A DNA stretch of 64,000 nt from Coix lacryma-jobi var. lacryma-jobi (Eukaryota; Streptophyta; Magnoliopsida; Poales; Poaceae), in the NCBI GenBank assembly GCA_009763385.1, contig CM019824.1, forward strand, positions 113,664,660 through 113,728,659, written 5' to 3'. The notes under the pieces are model-generated. The model made no database searches. It had not been told where the DNA came from and saw only the letters and a program-made list of their open reading frames with translations. Every line of letters begins with the position of its first letter. Position 1 is the first letter of the stretch. A program made the position numbers and the translations under genes. Positions 24,778 through 35,287 of this stretch are shown here, in pieces.

Positions 24778-27700
24778 TCCTCCCTTTCTTGCATTTGAGT
24801 CGTCCTCGACTCAGGCTCATCTTCCTCACCCAAATAAGGCTTCAAATCTGCAATGTTAAATGTGGGACTAACCCCAAAATCTGCAGGAAGATCAAGCTTA
24901 TATGCATTCTCGTTAATTCGTTGCAGCACTTTAAAAGGACCATCAGCTCTAGGCATCAATTTGGATTTTCTCAGTTCTGGAAATCTATCTTTTCGCAAAT
25001 GCAACCAAACCAAATCCCCAGGTTCCATAATCAATTGCTTTCTACCTTTATCTCCAGCGCATTTGTACTTAGCATTCATGCGCTCTATGTTTTCTTTAGT
25101 GGCCTCATGCAATTTTAACATTAATTCAGCACGTTGCTTAGCATCAAAATTCATTTTTTCAGAACTTGGCAAAGGCATTAAATCAATAGGAGCACGTGGC
25201 AAGAAGCCATAGACAATCTCAAAAGGACACATTTTTGTAGTAGAATGCAATGAACTATAAGCGAACTCAATATGAGGTAAACATTCTTCCCACATCTTAA
25301 TATTCTTCTTTAAAACAGCCCTTAACATAGTGGATAAAGTTCTATTCACAACTTCAGTTTGACCATCAGTTTGGGGATGACAAGTGGTGGAAAATAAAAG
25401 CTTAGTCCCCAATTTAAACCACAAAGTCTTCCAAAAATGACTAAGAAATTTAGCATCACGGTCAGAAACAATTGTGTCGGGCACACCATGTAAGCGAACA
25501 ATTTCTCGAAAGAACAAATCAGCAATATTTGTAGCATCATCAGTTTTATGACATGGTATGAAATGTGCCATCTTAGAAAATCTATCAATAACCACAAACA
25601 CACTATCACGTCCCCTCCTAGTCCTTGGTAAACCCAACACAAAATCCATAGATATATCCTCCCAAGGAGCATTAGGAACAGGAAGAGGTAGATACAAACC
25701 GTGGGGATTTAACCGTGACTTTGCCTTTTGACATGTTGTGCAACGAGCAACAAACCTCTCCACATCTCTCTTCATCCTTGGCCAAAAGAAATGACCAGCA
25801 AGTATGTCCTCGGTCTTCTTTGCTCCAAAATGTCCCATCAAGCCACCTCCATGTGCTTCCTGCAACAACAACAAACGAACAGAGCTAGCTGGAATGCATA
25901 GCTTGTTAGCTCTAAACACAAACCCATCACTAACGATGAATTTGTTCCATCCTTTTCCATCTTTACAATGCAGCAACACGTCTCTAAAATCAGCATCGTG
26001 AACATATTGGTCCTTAATTGTTTCTAACCCAAAGATCTTATAATCAAGTTGATTCAGCAAAGTATATCTCCGTGACAGAGCATCAGCAATAATATTCTCC
26101 TTCCCTTTCTTGTGTTTAATAATATAAGGAAAAGATTCAATAAATTCAACCCATTTTGCATGCCTACAATTCAGTTTTCCTTGACTACGAATATGTTTTA
26201 AAGATTCATGATCAGAATGGATAACAAACTCTTTGGGCCACAAATAATGCTGCCATGTCTCTAATGTTCGAACAAGAGCATAGAGTTCTTTATCATAAGT
26301 AGAATAATTGAGAACAGGCCCACTCAATTTCTCACTAAAATATGCAATAGGTTTTCCCTCTTGTAACAAAACACCTCCCAGACCAATTCCACTAGCATCA
26401 CATTCAAGCTCAAAAGTCTTATTAAAATCCGGAAGTTGTAGGAGAGGCGCATGAGTTAACTTATCTTTCAACATGTCGAATGAATTCTCTTGTGTTTTGC
26501 CCCACTCAAAAGGCACCCCCTTTTTGGTAAGCTCATTCAATGGTGCAGCAATGGTGCTGAAATCCTTCACAAAACGGCGATAGAATCCAGCAAGTCCTAG
26601 GAAACTCCGCACCTGGGTGTTAGTCTTTGGGACAGGCCATCCCTGTATAGCTTCCACCTTGGCTTGATCAACCTCAATTCCCTGTGGAGTTACAACATAA
26701 CCAAGAAAACACACTCGATCGGTGCAAAAGGTGCACTTCTCAAGGTTACCAAATAAACGTGCCTCGCGTAGCGCATTAAAAACAGCACGTAAATGATCAA
26801 GATGTTCATCCAATGATTTGCTGTAAATTAATATATCATCAAAATATACGACAACAAATTTCCCAATGAAAGCACGCAAAACCTCGTTCATTAATCTCAT
26901 GAAAGTACTAGGTGCATTAGTTAACCCAAAAGGCATGACTAACCACTCATATAAACCGAACTTAGTTTTGAAAGCAGTTTTCCATTCATCTCCCAATTTC
27001 ATACGAATCTGGTGGTACCCACTACGTAAATCAACTTTTGAAAACACAACAGCACCACTCAGTTCATCTAGCATATCATCTAATCGTGGAATAGGGTGTC
27101 GATATCGAATGGTGATATTATTAATAGCTCTACAATCAACACACATACGCCATGTTCCATCTTTCTTAGGCACTAAAATTACTGGAACAGCACAAGGGCT
27201 AAGGGATTCTCGCACATAACCTTTGTCTAGTAGTTCTTGCACTTGTCGTTGAATTTCCTTTGTTTCTTCCGGGTTTGTCCTGTATGGCGCACGGTTTGGC
27301 AAAGATGCACCAGGAATAAGATCAATTTGGTGCTCAATCCCGCGTAATGGTGGCAACCCCGCTGGTACCGCACTTGGAAACACATCGGAATACTCCTGCA
27401 AAACGTTAGCAACAGCAGGGGGCAAAGAACATTGCATATCCTCAATTGAAATCAAAGCATCCTTGCATATCAAAGCATAAGCAACAGAAGTGGATGCATT
27501 GAACTCATTAATATCTGATTTGGTAGCTATCATACAACGTCCTTTCAGTTTTATCTCATCTTTGTTACCAATTACAGATTTATCATTTTTATTGCTCTCG
27601 CTCTTTGCTTTAGTAGCCCTTGCAACATCAGTTTGCATAATAGTTTCAGGGGACATAGGATGCAGCACAATTTTTCGATCATGGTATAGAAAAGAATACT

Positions 27701-29438
27701 GATTTGATCTACCATGATGCATAGAATCTCTATCAAATTGCCAAGGTCTACCTAGCAGAATGTTACAAGCTTGCATAGGCACAACATCACATTCAACAAT
27801 ATCTTTGTATGATCCGATAGAAAAATTGATTCTCACAAGTCTAGTTACCTTTGCCTTACCACTGTTGTTCAGCCATTGGATGTAGTAGGGATGCGGGTGT
27901 GGTTTGGTGTTGAGGGCAAGTTTCTGCACCATATCGCTGCTTGCCAAGTTGTTGCAGCTACCTCCATCAATGATCATGCGGCAAGAACGCTCTTTGATGA
28001 CACACTTGGTTTGGAATAAAATATGTCGCTGATTTTGCTCCGCCTTCTCCATTTGTGCACTAAGCACTCGCTGCACGATCAAGCTTTCATAGTGGTCCGC
28101 TTCACCTGCATTAATATGTTCTTCTATTTGTTCTTCATTACCTGCATGGTCAGTCGCAAGCAGTGCAAGCGTGTCTTCATCAAAATCACTAGCAGATGAG
28201 CACTCACCATCATCTTTGACAATCATAACTCGCTTGTTTGGACAGTCACGCATCATGTGTCCATATCCCTTGCACCGGTGACATTGTATGTTGCTTGTTC
28301 TACCCGTCGATGCCACGGATGAAGTACTCGCAGCAGACTTTTGCATCGTCTTTGCAACTGAATTTGTGGGAGCAGCTCGAGACTTGTCACTAGATGATGG
28401 AGTAGACATACGTGTAGATGGAGTTCTAGTCATGCGTTGCTGCCATGAATTAGCCTTCCCTGCAGAAATATTAGTCCTTGCGCTAGCACGTCGTCCCTGC
28501 ACTTCCCTTTCAGCTTTACAAGCAAGATGAAACAAACGGGTTACACTATTGTATTCTTTGTAAGCGAGGATGTCCTGAATTTCTCGATTTAACCCACCCA
28601 AAAATCTAGCCATAGCCGGTTCCTCATCCTCCTCTAGGTTACAACGCAACATACCCGTTTGTAATTCCTGATAATATTCTTCTACACTTTTAGCACCTTG
28701 TCTCAATTGCTGCATCTTATTTATCATATCACGGGCATAGTAAGATGGAACAAATCTAGCTCTCATGGCTCGTTTCAGCGCATCCCAAGTTCTAGGTAAG
28801 TTATTAGGATTTTTCTTTCCATATTCTATCCACCAAACAGAAGCAAAATCTGTAAACTCACTAGTAGCAGCCCTAACACGTGTAGTCTCAGGAAATTCAT
28901 GACATGCAAACTTTTGATCAACAGCAATCTCCCAAGTAATGTAGGCATCAGGGTCATATTTACCATCAAAAGGAGGTATCTTAAATTTAATCTTACTGAA
29001 AGCATCATCATTATTGTGTACCTCGCGTCGGCGGTTGCCACCCATACCTCTACGGTTGTGACGTAGGCGTCGTCGATCACGAGCGTCTTGATCATCATGC
29101 TCAGTATCAGCAGTGTAGTCATCTTCATGACTATCGTGCTCTCGATCTCCCTCCTTTTCTTCTTTATGCTTCTCTTTATCTTCGGTGTGGAAGTCATCAA
29201 ATCGCCTTAGGAGAGCAGCAAGGCTTTTGTCCACACTAGCAACGGATTCCTCCAAACTTGTAAGCTTGTTGTTTGTGGCAATCTGCGTAGCCTCCAACTG
29301 CCCCAGCTTTTCATTTGTCACCTGCAAGTCATTATCAAGTCCCTCTGTGTGCAGCTTCACCTTCCTTTCAAAATGCTGTATGATGCCCTTAGTGCGAGGT
29401 GTATGTAGTGTTTCGTTATCATCATCTCCCCCTGTCAT
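24537..29438 (-). CDS. gag-pol: Chromovirus gag-pol polyprotein, intact (1633 aa)
   Basis: One open frame encodes the structural and enzymatic proteins. An N-terminal coiled coil (about residues 20-85) and a charged linker precede the gag domain (about 145-315). The zinc knuckle CHRCKGYGHMMRDC spans 386-399. The protease has DGG at 491-493 in place of the commoner DTG or DSG. Reverse transcriptase has YFDD at 865-868, RNase H has the catalytic Asp near 1014, and integrase has an HHCC-type zinc site (about 1196-1236) and D1265, D1326, E1362. Gypsy order (reverse transcriptase before integrase) is clear. The C-terminus carries an arginine-rich GPLTHARARQLN segment and lies in the 3' LTR, where CRM elements encode their targeting motif. 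I see no canonical chromodomain. The ATG at 29438 is the first in frame. Confidence 0.95.
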   Translation of the reverse strand: MTGGDDDNETLHTPRTKGIIQHFERKVKLHTEGLDNDLQVTNEKLGQLEATQIATNNKLTSLEESVASVDKSLAALLRRFDDFHTEDKEKHKEEKEGDREHDSHEDDYTADTEHDDQDARDRRRLRHNRRGMGGNRRREVHNNDDAFSKIKFKIPPFDGKYDPDAYITWEIAVDQKFACHEFPETTRVRAATSEFTDFASVWWIEYGKKNPNNLPRTWDALKRAMRARFVPSYYARDMINKMQQLRQGAKSVEEYYQELQTGMLRCNLEEDEEPAMARFLGGLNREIQDILAYKEYNSVTRLFHLACKAEREVQGRRASARTNISAGKANSWQQRMTRTPSTRMSTPSSSDKSRAAPTNSVAKTMQKSAASTSSVASTGRTSNIQCHRCKGYGHMMRDCPNKRVMIVKDDGECSSASDFDEDTLALLATDHAGNEEQIEEHINAGEADHYESLIVQRVLSAQMEKAEQNQRHILFQTKCVIKERSCRMIIDGGSCNNLASSDMVQKLALNTKPHPHPYYIQWLNNSGKAKVTRLVRINFSIGSYKDIVECDVVPMQACNILLGRPWQFDRDSMHHGRSNQYSFLYHDRKIVLHPMSPETIMQTDVARATKAKSESNKNDKSVIGNKDEIKLKGRCMIATKSDINEFNASTSVAYALICKDALISIEDMQCSLPPAVANVLQEYSDVFPSAVPAGLPPLRGIEHQIDLIPGASLPNRAPYRTNPEETKEIQRQVQELLDKGYVRESLSPCAVPVILVPKKDGTWRMCVDCRAINNITIRYRHPIPRLDDMLDELSGAVVFSKVDLRSGYHQIRMKLGDEWKTAFKTKFGLYEWLVMPFGLTNAPSTFMRLMNEVLRAFIGKFVVVYFDDILIYSKSLDEHLDHLRAVFNALREARLFGNLEKCTFCTDRVCFLGYVVTPQGIEVDQAKVEAIQGWPVPKTNTQVRSFLGLAGFYRRFVKDFSTIAAPLNELTKKGVPFEWGKTQENSFDMLKDKLTHAPLLQLPDFNKTFELECDASGIGLGGVLLQEGKPIAYFSEKLSGPVLNYSTYDKELYALVRTLETWQHYLWPKEFVIHSDHESLKHIRSQGKLNCRHAKWVEFIESFPYIIKHKKGKENIIADALSRRYTLLNQLDYKIFGLETIKDQYVHDADFRDVLLHCKDGKGWNKFIVSDGFVFRANKLCIPASSVRLLLLQEAHGGGLMGHFGAKKTEDILAGHFFWPRMKRDVERFVARCTTCQKAKSRLNPHGLYLPLPVPNAPWEDISMDFVLGLPRTRRGRDSVFVVIDRFSKMAHFIPCHKTDDATNIADLFFREIVRLHGVPDTIVSDRDAKFLSHFWKTLWFKLGTKLLFSTTCHPQTDGQTEVVNRTLSTMLRAVLKKNIKMWEECLPHIEFAYSSLHSTTKMCPFEIVYGFLPRAPIDLMPLPSSEKMNFDAKQRAELMLKLHEATKENIERMNAKYKCAGDKGRKQLIMEPGDLVWLHLRKDRFPELRKSKLMPRADGPFKVLQRINENAYKLDLPADFGVSPTFNIADLKPYLGEEDEPESRTTQMQEREDDEDINTSDTSSPAQPIAGPLTHARARQLNHQVSSMISSCPYCLDNGNACTLVLTRNRGEDRKGEGFAVAGFGLQQSANL

Positions 29439-30559
29439 GGTTCAAAAACAAAGACAACAAGAAAGGCAAGTGAAGAAATAAAAGCCCTACAACTACTAGG
29501 ATGTAGCTACAGCAAGTCTCTCACACTCAACTTGTTACACAAGTTCTTACCAATTCTTACCTTGCTTGACAGGAGGGGTCGTCTACCAACAAGTCTTCAG
29601 CAATGGATGAAGTGTATCGGTGCTGCGGCACAAGACCTGTCAAGCTGTAGAGTATGTGGAGCTATAGGTGGGCTGAAACAAGGATCAAACTAGCACCACG
29701 TTAGTTATAAAGGCGAGCTGAATAAACGTTCGACGACGGTACTGTGCTGGTCCTAGGCTAGACCGTGCTAGAGACGCGAGCCTGGACACAAAGGAAAACC
29801 ACAGCACACCCCTGAAAACAAGGTGGAACAAACCTAAAATCAATATGAAAAACAGCCCCTTTTCTTTTGAATCTTTTCTCTTTTCTTTTTTTTCCCTTTT
29901 TTTTGGGGGCAACTACCTCAAAATCTGATTATATGAACAAAAGAATACAAAGGAGCAATTCGCTACACACACTTTTTCCGAAAGTACAAAGGAGCAATTC
30001 GCTACACACACTTTTCTCTCTCTCTCTCTCTCTAGAGTAAGGCCGAACAAGTATGGAGTTATCTTTCTTTTGGATCACAGAAGGACTCACGTAGATGGAG
30101 TTCAGGATATATTAACAAGCGGACTCCAAGTTCTACTCGGTTTCCACTCAGAACCAACCACAAACGGATTCCACCAATTGCCGAGTTCTACTCGGTTTCC
30201 TTTTTTTATCACGTTGGTGGAACTCAGATTGGAACTCAACTCGATCCGGACCAAGACCACAGTTCAATTCGGACTTCACAACAGATTCGACAGAGAGAAG
30301 ATTTGGTAATACTCGGTTGTGTATAGATGGTGACAAGAACTCGAAACTCTAAAGGACTAGACACTAAGACCAGCAACTCGACACAAACCGAAGCAACGCA
30401 AATTCAACAAGCCCTAACTAAACGGTACTAGCCAAGGCACAAAGGTTTAATAGGATTATGGAAAAAAAACTAATCTACTATATTTTTTTTGGCTTTTCTG
30501 GACTATAGGAAATTAATTAAAAACCGCAATGGATTAGAAGTCTCTCACCGAAGAACCTT
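29439..30559 (-). other. 5' leader of the CRM-like element
   Basis: About 1.1 kb between the gag start and the primer-binding site, with no supported gene. It holds a 39-bp direct duplication (units starting 29947 and 29986, sharing AGGAGCAATTCGCTACAC) and a (CT)n run at about 30014-30033. Confidence 0.75.
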
Positions 30560-30572
30560 GCTCTGATTACCA
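30560..30572 (-). other. Primer-binding site of the CRM-like element
   Basis: Read on the minus strand this is TGGTAATCAGAGC, the tRNA-iMet complement TGGTATCAGAGC with one inserted A. It sits two bases from the LTR at 30575. Confidence 0.85.
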
Positions 30573-30574
30573 AC

Positions 30575-31492
30575 TGATGCGAACCCGCTAGGGTTTTTGC
30601 CCGATCTTTCGATGAGGAACGGGGATAACTCGATTGGTGGATGGAGATGGCGTTCACGGCCCGACTACAGCCCTCAAGACCGCGCCTTAGCAACCGATAC
30701 ACCACGTCCAATAGCCGTCACGATCTTGTGGGAGCGCGACAACTAGCCCCTAGGGCTCCCGTCCTGCAAGCAATCGAAGAACTAGCAAGAACGAGGAAAC
30801 AAGCACTGAATTTGCAAGATGAAATTGAAGGTTTCAAACTGAATCTTAATCCACAATGGGGTTCCGAAGACAAGGAGACAGGCGGCTGATCCTGCACGCG
30901 CGCCTACAAGCAAGTAGCTAAGGCTAAACTTGATCTAAACAAAACCCAAACCGACCATGGCGGCTATAGAGGGATATAAGTAGATGGATTGACGACCAAA
31001 AGAGTTTTGGGGTCGTCCTCCAACCCTAGGACGCGTCCCTAATGGACCCAACTTGATACATGGGCCATAAGCCCAAAATGAGGTGACGCAGCACCCTGGA
31101 CAGCAAGACCTGTCGACGGTAATTGGGTCATTGCCGCTGCTGCCGAACAGATATTGACATGGGACTTGATTCATATGAAAGTAAACTTGATAAGCTTTCC
31201 AACAAGTCCTGAAGCGCTTGAATCCGAATCCGTATGCAACCGTGGTGGCGGTCACAAGTTGGCGCTTTGCTGCAGTCCGAATCCAGCTACCGCGAATCCT
31301 TCTCCCTTTCGGTCTTCTCCTCGGTTCCTAGTCAAAACAAGAGTGCACGCGTTTCCATTGTCTAAACAAGATGGACAAGAGCTTATCATGGAACTCACTT
31401 GATGATTAAGTTGACGAGCACGAGCACGAGTAAGAGGGCCAGCTATAGGTTGTGCCGGAGAGGATGTATCGCTGGTGTTAATGTCCTCATCA
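30575..31492 (-). mobile_element. CRM-like element 5' LTR (right copy)
   Basis: 918 bp, same length as the left copy, with about 14 substitutions and no indel noticed. As the 5' LTR on the minus strand it would drive transcription leftward through gag-pol. No clear TATA box was picked out. Confidence 0.95.
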
Positions 31493-31497
31493 ACAAG
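31493..31497. repeat. Target-site duplication ACAAG (right copy) of the CRM-like element
   Basis: Matches 23855-23859; the host LTR resumes at 31498 with TTTGGAAACTTAGG, as in the left LTR near 1922. Confidence 0.96.
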
Positions 31498-32621
31498 TTT
31501 GGAAACTTAGGGCAGTCCGTCCGTTGGTTCGTGTAGGTTTGTATCGATGTTGGCCCTCGTTCATTTTTTAACGCGCCCTTTTACTTATGGATATGTCGGT
31601 GCCGTAATCAATGACCCCAAAGCCGGTTAGACGCTGTTCGGGCCGGTTTCAACCCGTGTCGCGCCCTCTAGTATGGAAATGCGATCTGCCTCGCGTGGCC
31701 ATCGCCAGGTTTCAATTGGGCGGTCCGTGCTTGAACCGTGATGATTACCACCACGAACAAGCATCGAGCGGTTGCCCAATGCATGGACCCGACGGGGAAA
31801 GTGTGGGCTAGTATTAAAGGTCTTTCACCAGCTGGTTTGGAATTCGATTCGAGTCGCCGTCTCCCTCGGTTAGTGGGAAACTATGGCGAGCTTCACCACG
31901 ATACAACTCCATGTGACATTTGTTGGTTCAACTAAAATATTGATAAGCAAACCTGATATGGTATTATGTATTTGTTTGCTAGATTCAAGTGAGTGCTCTA
32001 GTACAGGTGCAAAACCTAGAGTTGAGGAATAGGATAAAAGATGAATGCTCATATAAATAAATGATGAATTCCTTTAACTTAAGCTCCTTTTGCAAATAAA
32101 GTTAGCCAACTCCACTATTTATATCAGCCTTGCATACTCCTTGATGTCACTTTATTTCTGGTTTACGACGGGTAAGTCTAGCTGAGTACATTCGAGTACT
32201 TAGGGTTTATCCCACCTTGTTGCAGGTGAAGTTTAGGTCTACCGAAAGGTGATGACCAGTGCCGGTGGGCTCGGCAGTTCCCTACTTCTTCTCTTTATGC
32301 TGTTGTTGGAGGATGTCACTCAAGCTAGCAAAGTATTTCAACTTATGTTATTGTATTCATTCCAAAGCTATGTTGTTTCAAAGTAAATCAACTTGTATTA
32401 TTATTTGTGAACACTATTGTAATTTTATTTCCACTGCAAAGCTCCGTGAACATGATCTGTATTTGCTTGACCATGCGATCTTGGCTGAGATGTTGGAAAA
32501 GTTTGAAATCTCTCAGGATTTCATGGACTACCGGGTTTATATGGGCTCAAGTGTGTTAATTCAGCTGCTCCGACAGAGGTTTTTGCACTTGTGCTCTTAT
32601 AAATTGGTCGGTTCTGTCACA
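31498..32621 (+). mobile_element. Long-LTR element: right LTR, segment 3 of 3
   Basis: It matches 1922-3046 of the left LTR and ends in the same TCTGTCACA. What follows (32622) is Sirevirus LTR sequence, so the whole long-LTR element was inserted in a Sirevirus LTR. The expected duplication on this side is TGAGC (32622-32626); its partner is off the window. Confidence 0.92.
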
Positions 32622-34261
32622 TGAGCCACAGAAAAATCACCGAGTGGACGGCTTCCAGGTTTGGGCCTCAAAACCTGGGCGCTGCGGGTTTCTGAGTTTG
32701 GGCCACAAAACTCAGGCGATGGTCGGCTGGTTTCCCGGTTTGGGCCTCAAAACCGGGGGTTGGTCGTGAAGGCAGGTTTCCCGGTTTGGGCCTCAAAACC
32801 GAGGGCGACGTCCGGGAAAAGGACAAGCAGAGCGATGGCGGCACGTGGCAGCAATCAGTGAGGTTGCGTCGAGGCAACGCTACAAATTGTGCGGGCGTGG
32901 CCGTCGGATCACCACCTACCACGAGTTGGTCCAGAATAACCCTAGGGTTTAGCTGGTTCGCTCTGTAATTAGTTAGAGGTATAGTGGGAATTAGAATTAG
33001 GATAAGTAGAGGGAGACACCCACCTCCCATTCTATCTCAGTCATTTGCTCTTTGCCTTCTAGGTTTTCCTGCTCTCACAATCCCCTGCTGTAGCAACTGA
33101 GATCCGCAAAGAACCATACCTCTGTGTACTGAAGATTTTGAGGAAGTGAGACCGTAATCTCACTGTTATAGCATGTGCTAGCCACACGGTTGCAGATCGA
33201 TGACTTGATTCACGTTTTGTTCGTGTTCTTTGCGTTCTTCGTTTCTCCGCGATTTTCCCGTCACTCTATCTCCCTCTCTACTGCGTCTTTGCGAAATCCG
33301 TTTGAACCAACTTGTTCTTTATAGTGAGGAGATCATTTCCACCAAAGGAATTTATCTAACTCCTCACGAACAAGTAGATCGGGTTGATTTCGTTTTCGTG
33401 GCGCTTTTTCGTTCATACTCCTCCCCTTTCGATTTCCCGATGATTGAGTTAATGATTTCTTGGGGATAGTCTCCTAACTACCTCGTGATCATCCTCTCCA
33501 AGTTTGGGAATGTGGGATTGAGTTTTGATTCGGATTTGTGAGGTTGTGTGTGAAGGGCGATCGAAATCGCCCTCACTGGGTGGTCGCGGACAGTCCGCGG
33601 TTTGACCGGCGGACAGTCCGCGTGTCGGGCTCCGACCGAGCAGTGGTCGCGCAGCTCGGCTGTGTTTTGCCTCGGGTGACCAACGGACACTCCGCCGTTG
33701 ACAGGTGCGGACAGTCCGGACCTGAGCAGGGAGACTTCTGCAACTGTGCTGTTTCGGGGATTTTGCCGGCGGACAGTCCGCCATCCCCCCGCGGACAGTC
33801 CGCGGTTGAGCCGGACAGTCCGGGACCGTACCGGCGGACAGACCGGGATTCGGCTGTGTGTTGCGGTTTAGTGCGTTGGCTCTCCCGGCTTCTCCACATG
33901 GTTTCCGGACCTTTCATTTGGCCCTAGAGTTGATCAAGGAACCTCTCTAGGTACCTTTGCTACTTGGTAGCATCGGTATTTGGGGATTTCTCGACGTAGT
34001 CTTCCATCTACGTTCGGGTCTTGGTTTTTATGGGTTGAACTAGTTCCGGTGCTTTTGTCGATTGGTTTGCTATCGCTTTGTGGTGCTCCACTGTGATCCT
34101 AGGGATCATCCACTCTCTTCCAAGGGTCATGAGCATCACGGTTTCGATCAAAGCTTTTGGGGGTTGATTTGTGGGACAAAGGCCGAAGTTTTAAGAGAAA
34201 TTTTTTGAGCTCCCATTCACCCCCCCTCTGGTCGCCTTGCTATTGCATTCTCGGTCCTTCA
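32622..34261 (+). mobile_element. Sirevirus B LTR, 3' portion
   Basis: It is related to the Sirevirus A LTR from about 11670 on, including four hairpins (32654-32677, 32692-32715, 32734-32757 and a fourth with one stem mismatch at 32780-32803), a GGACAGTCC palindrome cluster at about 33588-33845, and the CTCGGTCCTTCA end. It is clearly more diverged from A than A's LTRs are from each other. Whether it is a solo LTR or the 3' LTR of a full element cannot be told, because its 5' part lies left of the long-LTR element. Confidence 0.88.
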
Positions 34262-34848
34262 ATATGATCTAGTGGTAGCATATGACATGTTTGTGGGCTT
34301 GTGAACCTAGTGTTTAATCTTGTAAACAAGCATTCATGTGTTTAACCAACGTGAGTAAGATAACCAAGAAAGATGTGTGAAGAAGCTTACTCTAGAGCAA
34401 ACCGTGTTAAGTATCTTATGTTTGTTTGCTAGTTTGAACCATAATATGAAATTCATCACCCATTGATTAACTTAAGTCCTACTAAAATTGGTGTGCCTTT
34501 TATGGTACTTAATGACAAAGGGGGAGAAACGGTTACAAAGATATTGAAACGATAAAAATATGACAAAGGAGAAGGATCAATTAAAATTTGAGCTCACAAG
34601 TAGGGGGAGCAAGCTCATGAACTTATTGTTGCATTTGAATGTGCATATTCATATGAGTGGTTGCATTGTAAAAGTTTAAATTCAATATGCATGTTTGTGT
34701 GGTGTATGCTAGAATTAGAACTTGAATGATGTTTTGAAAACTAGCATGCATAGGAGATAGCTAGATATGGTTTAATTGTTTATTTTTCAAGTGGTACTAG
34801 AACCTTTCTTCTAATGTTGATCTTATGAGGTATCTAGTCCTTTATGTT
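34262..34848 (+). mobile_element. Sirevirus C 3' non-coding region, segment 1
   Basis: AT-rich sequence without ORFs, with AAAGGGGGAG and TAGGGGGAG purine tracts near 34508 and 34602, as in Sirevirus 3' regions. It continues at 44328 after the Athila insertion. The last five bases ATGTT (34844-34848) are the left target duplication. Confidence 0.75.
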
Positions 34849-35130
34849 TGTTGACACTAATTAACTCTTATTATTAAAGGTCAATTAAGCATGAAAATGG
34901 ATGAGTATATAAACTCCACCTTAGTATAGGGTTTAAAACTAACAAATTCCATGAGTTTTGGTGAATTGTGAATCCGCGGGGACTAAACCAGGAAACAGCC
35001 TTCGATTCCTTCCCCTAGAAGGAAACCGACGGGAGATAACGCATTCGGCAAGTCAGGAACCTTCCGGAAGACTCCAGAGAACACCTAGAGACACCACGAG
35101 GAAAGGCACCCCGGTCCACTTCCAGGTGGG

Positions 35131-35161
35131 ACCGACCGGTCCCCTGGGCCCACCGGTCGGT
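35131..35161 (+). promoter_or_regulatory. Paired ACCGACCGGT boxes, 21 bp apart (Athila A 5' LTR)
   Basis: ACCGACCGGT at 35131-35140 and its reverse complement ACCGGTCGGT at 35152-35161. With one flanking base each they form a perfect 11-bp inverted repeat. The second box ends 119 bp before the TATA box. The 3' LTR has the same pair at 43357 and 43378. Confidence 0.7.
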
Positions 35162-35279
35162 CTCCCCCTAACGCCGCTGGCTTTCGTCTTCTGCAAGCTA
35201 CTTCCACCGCCTTTGAGGATCAATCTCAGCCCTACGTGAAGTCGGTTTGATCCAACGGTCGCGGTTGATCCCTCAGGGC

Positions 35280-35287
35280 TATATAAA
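35280..35287 (+). promoter_or_regulatory. TATA box of Athila A 5' LTR
   Basis: TATATAAA in the context CAGGGCTATATAAACAG. The equivalent in the 3' LTR begins at 43506. Transcription would start about 30 bp downstream. Confidence 0.72.

Larger units (their letters stand above)
23860..31492 (-). mobile_element. CRM-like chromovirus (Ty3/gypsy), full length, minus strand
   Basis: A 7.63-kb element with 918-bp LTRs, tRNA-Met type primer-binding site, one uninterrupted gag-pol frame and an ACAAG duplication. By eye the LTRs differ at about 14 of 918 positions (1.5%), which fits a recent insertion. On the coding strand the LTR starts TGATGAGGAC and the gag-pol frame runs about 80 codons into the 3' LTR. 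Both, with LTR and element size, resemble centromeric retrotransposons of the CRM clade. I am sure of Ty3/gypsy and moderately sure of CRM. It is the only element here that still looks coding-competent. Confidence 0.93.

Noticed and set aside
28826..29200. Minus-strand 124-codon ORF and plus-strand ORFs over the chromovirus gag-pol
   Set aside because: Shadows in other frames of the intact 1633-codon polyprotein.
34958..35239. 93-codon ORF repeated at 43184-43465
   Set aside because: It occurs in both Athila A LTRs upstream of the TATA box and spans the box pair; repetition is due to the LTRs, not gene duplication.
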